A stretch of 5,523 bases of DNA, taken from NCBI GenBank assembly GCA_031266495.1, contig JAISAX010000709.1, positions 1-5,523 on the forward strand, read 5' to 3'. This DNA is from Opitutaceae bacterium (GTDB lineage Bacteria > Verrucomicrobiota > Verrucomicrobiae > Opitutales > Opitutaceae). The notes beneath the pieces were generated by a model. It was not told the DNA's origin. It was given only the letters and a program-made list of their open reading frames with translations, and ran no database searches. A program made the translations under genes and the position numbers. This document shows, in pieces, positions 1-5,523 of the stretch (positions within the stretch are counted from its first letter, which is position 1; every line of letters starts with the position of its first letter).

Positions 1-7
1 CTATCCA

Positions 8-703
8 ATGAGACCGTATTCAAAGTATACTGACGCCGCCTTCACTCTCATCGAGTTGCTCACGGTCATTGCGATCATCGGCATCCTTGCCGCCATTATC
101 ATCCCGACCGTTGGCCGCGTGCGCGAATCCGCGCGCAACGCCCAGTGCATCTCCAACCTTCGTCAAAACCACTTGTTTTACATGGAGAAAGTAATGGAAA
201 ACAAAGACTGCCTCCCCCTCGGATGGAACGACCGCGACAACCGGCCTGCCGACGAAAAACAAGGCTACTTCCAACGGCTTGCGGTGGAACTCCGCGACCG
301 GAATACGGTGGGCATCATTGGCATCCTTGGCTGTCCTGCACAACGGATGAAAATTGGCAAAAACGCCGACGAACGCACCCGCACTTACAGCATCAATCTC
401 ATGCCCACGCGCAAAAACTCCGTCTCCAATCCTGCGCAACCCGGCACTCCGCGTTATTCCGACATCATTGCCCCGTCCCGCATGGTTATTATTGCCGACG
501 GATATTGGGAACCGCTTCACAACGCTTACGACGAAGGTTTCACCTGCGACAAACCCTCCGAACTAATCCACCGCGACCGCGCCAATTTCCTTTTTCTCGA
601 CGGTCACGTTCAATCGTTTTCCCCGGACAAAATCCCCGCTTACAAACAATCCGGCACACCCGCCGTGGGCACGCCCGCCAGCACATTCTGGTTTGGACGC
701 TAA
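8..703 (+). CDS. Prepilin-type N-terminal cleavage/methylation protein with H-X9-DG C-terminus (pseudopilin)
   Basis: This is a type II secretion/type IV pilus-like pseudopilin of 231 aa. Residues 1-11 form a short basic leader. Residues 12-33 (starting F-T-L-I-E-L-L) are the class III signal and hydrophobic helix, with the conserved Glu at +5 (E16). Prepilin peptidase would cut between A11 and F12; Ala replaces the usual Gly at -1. A helix follows with the family's R-x-x-Q-C-x-x-N-L-R-Q pattern around C47. The C-terminal half is a small globular domain ending in H188-x9-D198-G199, the hallmark of the 'processing-associated H-X9-DG' proteins abundant in Verrucomicrobiota, Lentisphaerota and Planctomycetota. 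The protein should be anchored in the inner membrane or assembled into a pseudopilus. Its exact role is not known to me; the adjacent glycosidase gene suggests a link to polysaccharide use. The ATG at 8 gives a normal-length leader, but only seven bases precede it, so no ribosome binding site can be judged and a slightly earlier start cannot be excluded. Confidence 0.93.
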   Translation: MRPYSKYTDAAFTLIELLTVIAIIGILAAIIIPTVGRVRESARNAQCISNLRQNHLFYMEKVMENKDCLPLGWNDRDNRPADEKQGYFQRLAVELRDRNTVGIIGILGCPAQRMKIGKNADERTRTYSINLMPTRKNSVSNPAQPGTPRYSDIIAPSRMVIIADGYWEPLHNAYDEGFTCDKPSELIHRDRANFLFLDGHVQSFSPDKIPAYKQSGTPAVGTPASTFWFGR

Positions 704-738
704 CCGGCGTCTCTCGCTGCCCATCACCATCTTCCCGA
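704..738 (+). other. Short intergenic spacer, no terminator or Shine-Dalgarno seen
   Basis: The 35 bases between the pseudopilin stop (TAA, 701-703) and the glycosidase ATG (739) are pyrimidine-rich. They contain no purine-rich Shine-Dalgarno sequence, no hairpin followed by a T-run and no clear -10/-35 pair. This favours read-through transcription from the pseudopilin gene into the glycosidase gene, and start-codon recognition that does not depend on Shine-Dalgarno pairing. Confidence 0.6.
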
Positions 739-3700
739 ATGCACCGCCTCCCGCCTTGCACACGCCTTGCTGTAATTGTCGCGCTTGCCGTTGTCGCGAC
801 CCTCACCGCTCGCTCCGCCACTTCCCCCGCGTCCGACATCCCCGCCTTTGAATTCCGGCCCGACGGCACATTCAACATCGACGGTGCAAAATTTTACGTC
901 GGCCATTTCGATGCCAAATGGGTGCAGACCCGGCAAAACGCCCTCCGTATCGAAAAAACCAACACACAATCTGTTTCCCCCGGTGTCATCGAAACCCGCG
1001 GCACGCTCTCCATCAAGACCTCCCCAGTCCCCCTTGCGCTGACTCAGCGCCTCGCACCCGTTGCCGGAGACGGGCGCGCCTTCACCGCGACATGGCAACT
1101 CAAGGCCACCGACGACGTGCCTGCCAGCGAAGCCAGTTTCCAGATCGACCTCCCGGTCGAACAATTCGCCGGCCAGACCGTGCGTCTCGACACCAGAATC
1201 TATCCACTCCCCAACGCCCCCGGCAAAACCACCACTCTTTTTTCCGCTTCCCCCGCCCCCCGCGAACTCATCATCCCCACCCGCACCGGCACGCTCACCA
1301 TTACCGGCAACTTTGGCATCCGCGCCCAGGATAACCGCAAATGGTCTTCGCCCAACTACAACTTCCGTCTGAAATTTCTGGATACATCCGACGACAAAAT
1401 CACCAACAAGACCACCAGCGACAAAACCCTCCGCGCCGCATCGCTCGCCCTGCAATTCCGCTGGCAACCCTTTCGCAATAACCCCCTCTCGCTCCGCGCC
1501 GCCGCCAACCGCGACATCCGCGATGACATCCCCGGCGATGGGCACGGCGGCTGGACTGATCAAGGCAAGGACAACGACCTCTCCGCGATGAAACCCGGAC
1601 GCCTCGCCGCCCCGCCGCTCGAATTCGACGTCATCGACCCCGCGACCAACGGCAACCGTGCCGCCATCATCTTCGGCAACGCTGACCAGCCCGGCCTCCC
1701 TCGCGAACCCGTTACCATTGATCTCCCCCCTCCCCCCCCCCTCCCCAAACCTCACATTCACACTCCGTGGCGCAACCTCTACCTCCTGCACGCTGCCGCC
1801 TGGCTTCCCTCTGAACAAAAATCCGTCGGTACGCTCACCCTCCACTACACCGACGGCACCCGTTCACGGCACGAAGTCATCAGTGGCCGCGACGTCGGCG
1901 ACTGGTGGAATCCTCTCTCCGCGCCCAATGCCGCCATCGCATGGTCCGCCGAAAACCCGGCGGCCCGCATCGGACTCTATGCCTCCCGCTTCATCACCGA
2001 CGTAGGCAAAACACCCGTCTCCTTGCGACTCGAAGGCACCGGGGCCGCCACCTGGATGATTCTCGCCGCCACCGCCTCACCCGACGACATCCCGCTCTTC
2101 GAAGCCCGCCTTCCTCTTGTTGTCGCCCCCGGAAAAGACTGGGCCTCTTATGCTCATTCCACCGAAATTGAACCGGGAGGAGTATTCGATTTTTCATCAC
2201 AAGTCCTGAAAAATGCGCCTGCCGGAAAACACGGCGCCCTCATCGTCACGCCCGACGGACACTTTGCCTTTGAGCAAACTCCCGCCGGGCGCGTCCGCTT
2301 TTGGGGCGTCAACCTGTGCTTTTCCGCCAATTTTCTGAAAAAAACCGATGCCGACCGACTCGCCGAACGCCTTGCCCGCTCCGGTTACAACACCGTCCGT
2401 TTTCACCACTTCGACCAAACCCTCGTCCGCCACCGCGGCGCCAGCTCCTGGGATCTCGATCCGGCTCGCCTTGATCAGCTCGACTACCTTTTTGCCGCCA
2501 TGAAAAAACGCGGCATCTACATCAACATCGACCTCTTTTCCAACCGCGGTTTCAGCGACGCCGAACTCCTCTCCTTCGGAACCGGCTTCAAACCCGGCCA
2601 GTCCGGCAGCCAGACGCGCGCCCCGTTCAAAGGCATCGTCCCCGTCTCCGACGCCGCCGTTGCCTCGCTCGAAAAATTCGCTCGTGCTCTCCTCCTTCGC
2701 AAAAACCCCTACACCGGCCTCACCTGGGCCGAAGACCCCGCGCTCATCGGCATCTGCCCCGTCAATGAAGACACTCTCGCTGTCCGACTCGGCAATCCCG
2801 ACATCCGTGCCCGTTATGAAGCCGCCTTCGCCGCCTCGCGCACGCCGCCTCCCGGAGAAACCGAAGCCCGGCGCGCCGCCGCCTGGAACCGGTTCATCCA
2901 TGAAACCCACGCCAAATCCGACGCCCGCCTCTTTGCCATCCTGCGCGGCATGGGCGTCAAGGCGCTCCTCACCGGTTCCAACTACACCTCGCCGCAAGGA
3001 CTGGCGTATGTTCGCGAGCACTACGACTACGTGGATAATCACCAATATTGGGACCACCCCAAATTTCCGCAAAAAGCCTGGCAGGCCCCCTATGCCTTCC
3101 ATCAAGGCAGCGCCACCCGTCAACTCGCCCGTCTGCCGCGTGAAATCATGCCCACCCGTATCCTCGGAAAACCCTTCACTGTAACAGAATTCAACTACTG
3201 CCGTCCCAACCGCCACCGGGCCGAAGGCGCGCTCCTCATGCCCGCCTGCGCCAGCCTTCAGGACTGGGACGCCCTCTATAATTTCCAATACGCGCAAAAC
3301 GACAAAACCGCGCTCGAAGGCGGATACGAAAACTACTTCGCCCTCGCCGCCGATCCCATCGGCATCATTGCCGACCGCGTCGGTTCGTTCCTCTTCCAGC
3401 GCGGCGACATCGCTCCCGCGCCCGGCGTCATTGCCTACGCTGTCCGCCCTGCCGAAGTCTGGACCACTCTCATCCAACGCTTCCCTGAACACTTTTCGCG
3501 TCTCGGCCTCGTCACCCGCATCGGTTCCCTCACCGGCGAGCCTGCCGCGATCCTCGCAAAAACCGGCGATAACAACGCCCGGCCCGCCGCCATCGTCACC
3601 GGCATTGCCCCCGCGCTGGAGAAGCCGGCTCCCGCCCGCGCCTACACCGCTGACGACACGCTCGCATCCCGCCTCCAGCGCGATGGTGTCCTCCCTGCCG

Positions 3701-4212
3701 GTTCCATTGACGCGAGCGCCACCCGCTACGTCAGCGAAACCCGTCAGATCGAACTCCATGCCACCGATGGCACCGTCAAAATTATCACGCCGCGCAGCGA
3801 ACACTTTCTGCTCGCCGCCAGCCGCCAGCTCACCGGCGACCTGGTGACCGTGAAAAACGGCGCCACCGACGCCGTTGTGCAAGTGATCTCGCTGGATGAC
3901 GCTCCCCTTGCCAGCACTCGCCGCATCCTCGTCACGCATCTCACCGACGCGCTGCCGACGGGACTGCGCTTTGCTCATCAAGACCGCAAGCTTCTCGAAA
4001 GCTGGGGCCGCCTCCCTCATCTCGTGCAACGCGGCACCGCGACTATCACTCTCCGCCTCTCCGATCCCGCCGCCTGGTCCGCCTGGACCGTGGACGCTAC
4101 CGGGAAACGTGTAACGAAAATCAAATTACAACATAACGCCGATACTCTCGTCTTCACTGCCGCCACCATCACTCCCGCCGGCACCCGACTCGCCTATGAG
4201 CTTGCCCGCTGA
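739..4212 (+). CDS. Large secreted multi-domain glycoside hydrolase with clan GH-A (GH5-like) catalytic barrel
   Basis: This is an exported 1157-aa protein that probably cleaves a beta-linked polysaccharide or oligosaccharide by the retaining mechanism. Residues 1 to about 27 are a signal peptide: basic start, hydrophobic core from L10 to L22, and likely cleavage between A24 and A31. Residues ~35-330 look beta-rich and include a G-G-W-T-D-Q-G-K-D-N-D-L motif at 270-281. A proline-rich linker (329-339) leads to a second beta-sandwich-like module (~344-450) carrying G-R-D-V-G-D-W-W at 383-390. The TIM barrel spans ~515-880: it enters at W522-G-V-N525, has R554-F-H-H at the end of strand 2, the candidate acid/base N676-E677, H768 in D-N-H-Q-Y-W, and the candidate nucleophile E817 in V-T-E-F-N. 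The 140-residue gap between the two Glu fits clan GH-A. Residues ~995-1157 form a C-terminal beta domain. The frame is open from before base 145, but the ATG at 739 is chosen because it begins the signal peptide. The GH family and substrate are not assigned; GH5-like is the nearest general label. The 3' end overlaps the PL22-like gene. Confidence 0.9.
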   Translation: MHRLPPCTRLAVIVALAVVATLTARSATSPASDIPAFEFRPDGTFNIDGAKFYVGHFDAKWVQTRQNALRIEKTNTQSVSPGVIETRGTLSIKTSPVPLALTQRLAPVAGDGRAFTATWQLKATDDVPASEASFQIDLPVEQFAGQTVRLDTRIYPLPNAPGKTTTLFSASPAPRELIIPTRTGTLTITGNFGIRAQDNRKWSSPNYNFRLKFLDTSDDKITNKTTSDKTLRAASLALQFRWQPFRNNPLSLRAAANRDIRDDIPGDGHGGWTDQGKDNDLSAMKPGRLAAPPLEFDVIDPATNGNRAAIIFGNADQPGLPREPVTIDLPPPPPLPKPHIHTPWRNLYLLHAAAWLPSEQKSVGTLTLHYTDGTRSRHEVISGRDVGDWWNPLSAPNAAIAWSAENPAARIGLYASRFITDVGKTPVSLRLEGTGAATWMILAATASPDDIPLFEARLPLVVAPGKDWASYAHSTEIEPGGVFDFSSQVLKNAPAGKHGALIVTPDGHFAFEQTPAGRVRFWGVNLCFSANFLKKTDADRLAERLARSGYNTVRFHHFDQTLVRHRGASSWDLDPARLDQLDYLFAAMKKRGIYINIDLFSNRGFSDAELLSFGTGFKPGQSGSQTRAPFKGIVPVSDAAVASLEKFARALLLRKNPYTGLTWAEDPALIGICPVNEDTLAVRLGNPDIRARYEAAFAASRTPPPGETEARRAAAWNRFIHETHAKSDARLFAILRGMGVKALLTGSNYTSPQGLAYVREHYDYVDNHQYWDHPKFPQKAWQAPYAFHQGSATRQLARLPREIMPTRILGKPFTVTEFNYCRPNRHRAEGALLMPACASLQDWDALYNFQYAQNDKTALEGGYENYFALAADPIGIIADRVGSFLFQRGDIAPAPGVIAYAVRPAEVWTTLIQRFPEHFSRLGLVTRIGSLTGEPAAILAKTGDNNARPAAIVTGIAPALEKPAPARAYTADDTLASRLQRDGVLPAGSIDASATRYVSETRQIELHATDGTVKIITPRSEHFLLAASRQLTGDLVTVKNGATDAVVQVISLDDAPLASTRRILVTHLTDALPTGLRFAHQDRKLLESWGRLPHLVQRGTATITLRLSDPAAWSAWTVDATGKRVTKIKLQHNADTLVFTAATITPAGTRLAYELAR
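1732..1741 (+). repeat. C10 homopolymer tract inside the glycosidase gene
   Basis: Ten consecutive C residues lie within a longer C/T-only stretch (about 1721-1746). They encode part of the proline-rich linker (L329, five Pro, L335, P336) between the first beta-rich region and the G-D-W-W module. The frame is intact on both sides, as conserved family motifs occur upstream (270-281) and downstream (383-390) in the same frame. A tract of this length is prone to slippage in replication and to miscounting in sequencing. Confidence 0.85.
4196..4212 (+). other. 17-base gene overlap, likely translational coupling
   Basis: The ATG of the PL22-like gene lies inside the last codons of the glycosidase gene, whose TGA is at 4210-4212, in a different frame. 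With no Shine-Dalgarno sequence upstream, a ribosome finishing the first gene could re-initiate by backing up about 14 bases. This supports co-expression from one transcript and implies a functional link between the two products. Coupling is inferred from the geometry only. Confidence 0.7.
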
Positions 4213-5521
4213 CGTCCCCTGGCTTGCCTGCGAAGCGGAGACGCCTCTTGCCGCCGATTTTCTCGAATCGCCGCTGCTCGTGCCATGGACCGACCCCGAA
4301 AGCGGTGTTACCAGCCGCCTCCTCACGCCTGTAGGCACGCCGGCGGAGCAGGCCCGTGTTGCCCCGCTCCAGCAGTCCTTCTACTACGTCAACCCCAGCC
4401 TTCACATCGCACCCGACGGGAAGGCCCGGTACTGGTTTTACTGTGCATTTCCCCCCGCCAACTCCGCGCACAGTGGACGCACCCTGGCCGTTGCCGAGTT
4501 TGCGAGCGGCATCATCCGCCATTATCCCGAGACCGCATTTACGGAAGCCTCGCCCATGCTCGATCATGAGACCGGCGAAATTTACTGGGCCAACGAACAG
4601 GGCATCTGGCGGCGCACCGCCCGTCCGGAGGATCGCCCGGAGCGGGTCGCCGCCTTCACGCCCGCCATCACCCGCAACCGGCCGGTTCGCCGTTATGCCA
4701 CGCACCTGACCCTTTCGCCTGACCGCCGCGCACTCAACATCGATGCCGGTATCGGCCCCGAAAACCCGGTCGGCCAGGCATGGCTCGACGACGGCCGGAT
4801 CGAAATCTGGCAAACCCTGCAACACACTTGCAACCACGGCCAGTTCAACCCCTCGCCACGGCATCCCGGCCTTCTCCTGCTCGCGCAGGAAAACTGCGTT
4901 GACCAGAAGACCGGAGAAGTCCGCTACAAGGACAACCGCCTCTGGCTGGTCCGGCGTGACGACGCGCGCGGCCTGTATCCCGTTTACCCCGATTCACTTT
5001 CCTCTCTCGTTGGCCCGTCCTACCGGCCTGTCGCCAGCAATACCCATCTCGAAACCCCGCATAAGGAAGTCCGCACCGATCCCCGCCAGATGCACGGACA
5101 CGAATGGTGGTCATACGATGGAGACTACATTTATTACATCCACTACCAGACCGGCGTCGAGCGCGCGCCGCTCGCCACCGCCGGCACCCCCGGCGCCCGT
5201 CCCGAGCTTGTCTGGCCCCACGGCACGGTTTCGCACGCCCACGCGTCACCCTGTGGCAACTACATCGTGCTCGACGCGCTGCCGCCCGATGCGCCCGACA
5301 CCCATCATGTCCGTTTCGTCAACCTTGGCACCCGCCGGACGATTGACATCGTCTCCCGGATGCCTACCCCTCCCGCCGCGTTTCGTCCGTATCATTTGCA
5401 CCCGCACCCGCAGTTCTGCGGTCCTCGCGGGGACTACATCTGTTACACCATGATCCGGCCCGAAGGAGGGGCCGACGTGGCCTTCGTCCGTGTCAGCGAT
5501 CTGGTGGCGGCCACGGCGTGA
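4196..5521 (+). CDS. PL22-like oligogalacturonate lyase family protein (beta-propeller)
   Basis: This 441-aa protein has no signal peptide or membrane segment and is therefore probably cytoplasmic, like known oligogalacturonate lyases. Known PL22 enzymes split short oligogalacturonides by beta-elimination on a seven-bladed propeller with a bound Mn2+. Propeller-like strands with D-G or P-x-G turns recur at about 71-80, 173-182, 217-229, 305-315, 350-360 and 407-418. H214 (N-H-G-Q-F-N-P) fits the position of the catalytic His of PL22. H302 (H-E-W-W) and H402/H404 (H-P-H-P) fit the metal-binding His residues, and H347 (S-H-A-H) fits another conserved His. It differs from characterised lyases: it is some 50 residues longer, the C-H-E-G motif after the catalytic His strand reads A-Q-E-N (230-233), and the usual metal-ligand Gln just before H-P-H-P appears to be Y399. 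The substrate may therefore not be oligogalacturonate. The ATG at 4196 is the first start in the frame and overlaps the upstream gene by 17 bases; no Shine-Dalgarno sequence precedes it. Residue matches to PL22 are from memory, not from an alignment. Confidence 0.82.
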   Translation: MSLPADVPWLACEAETPLAADFLESPLLVPWTDPESGVTSRLLTPVGTPAEQARVAPLQQSFYYVNPSLHIAPDGKARYWFYCAFPPANSAHSGRTLAVAEFASGIIRHYPETAFTEASPMLDHETGEIYWANEQGIWRRTARPEDRPERVAAFTPAITRNRPVRRYATHLTLSPDRRALNIDAGIGPENPVGQAWLDDGRIEIWQTLQHTCNHGQFNPSPRHPGLLLLAQENCVDQKTGEVRYKDNRLWLVRRDDARGLYPVYPDSLSSLVGPSYRPVASNTHLETPHKEVRTDPRQMHGHEWWSYDGDYIYYIHYQTGVERAPLATAGTPGARPELVWPHGTVSHAHASPCGNYIVLDALPPDAPDTHHVRFVNLGTRRTIDIVSRMPTPPAAFRPYHLHPHPQFCGPRGDYICYTMIRPEGGADVAFVRVSDLVAATA

Positions 5522-5523
5522 AT

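Noticed and set aside
145..738. The glycosidase reading frame stays open back through the pseudopilin gene, allowing an ATG at 145 and a 1355-aa product.
   Set aside because: The extra ~198 residues are low-complexity His/Arg/Pro-rich sequence typical of an off-frame translation, they overlap a well-supported pseudopilin, and the ATG at 739 begins a clear signal peptide.
704..738. Possible terminator or promoter between the pseudopilin and glycosidase genes.
   Set aside because: No stable stem followed by a T-run and no convincing -35/-10 hexamers can be seen in the 35 bases.
724..1845. A 373-codon open frame on the minus strand.
   Set aside because: It is antisense to the signal peptide and N-terminal modules of the glycosidase, rich in Gly/Val/Glu with no motif; it is explained by the C-rich sense strand.
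2197..4029. A 610-codon open frame on the minus strand.
   Set aside because: It is Gly/Val/Glu/Ala-rich antisense to the conserved GH-A barrel and mirrors its codon bias; no recognisable domain is present.
4169..4864. A 231-codon minus-strand open frame opposite the PL22-like gene.
   Set aside because: It lies antisense to conserved propeller motifs and has no recognisable domain or ribosome binding site.
1..5523. Search for CRISPR arrays, tRNA/rRNA genes, insertion sequences, attachment sites and long repeats.
   Set aside because: Nearly every base lies in the three coding genes, and no repeated units, terminal inverted repeats or RNA-gene signatures were found by eye.

Overview
The window holds three genes, all on the + strand and packed head to tail with no gap over 35 bases. 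In order they encode an H-X9-DG type pseudopilin, a very large secreted protein with a clan GH-A glycoside hydrolase barrel, and a cytoplasmic beta-propeller protein resembling oligogalacturonate lyase (PL22). The style suggests Verrucomicrobiota, most likely Opitutaceae or a relative. The reasons are the prepilin-type protein ending in H-X9-DG, the large glycosidase with a W-G-V-N entry and a G-R-D-V-G-D-W-W ancillary domain, GC-rich DNA with a strongly C-rich coding strand, and no visible Shine-Dalgarno sequence ahead of the two start codons that can be inspected. The taxonomic call is inference from gene style, not from a marker gene.

Layout: bases 8-703 encode the pseudopilin (231 aa). 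A 35-base gap with no terminator-like hairpin follows. Bases 739-4212 encode the 1157-aa exported enzyme. Its last 17 bases overlap the start of the third gene (4196-5521, 441 aa), whose stop codon lies two bases before the window end. The single direction, tight spacing and overlap suggest one transcript, although promoters and terminators lie outside the window or cannot be recognised.

The set reads as part of a polysaccharide utilisation locus. The signal-peptide-bearing GH-A enzyme would cut a glycan outside the cytoplasm. The signal-less PL22-like protein would act on an imported (possibly uronic-acid-containing) oligosaccharide. The pseudopilin would be an inner-membrane-anchored or filament-associated partner. 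The substrate is not determined; pectin-like material is a guess resting only on the PL22 resemblance. No transporter, regulator, RNA gene, CRISPR array or mobile element is visible. Many long open frames exist on the opposite strand and in shifted frames, but they are best explained by C-rich codon use in the three real genes.
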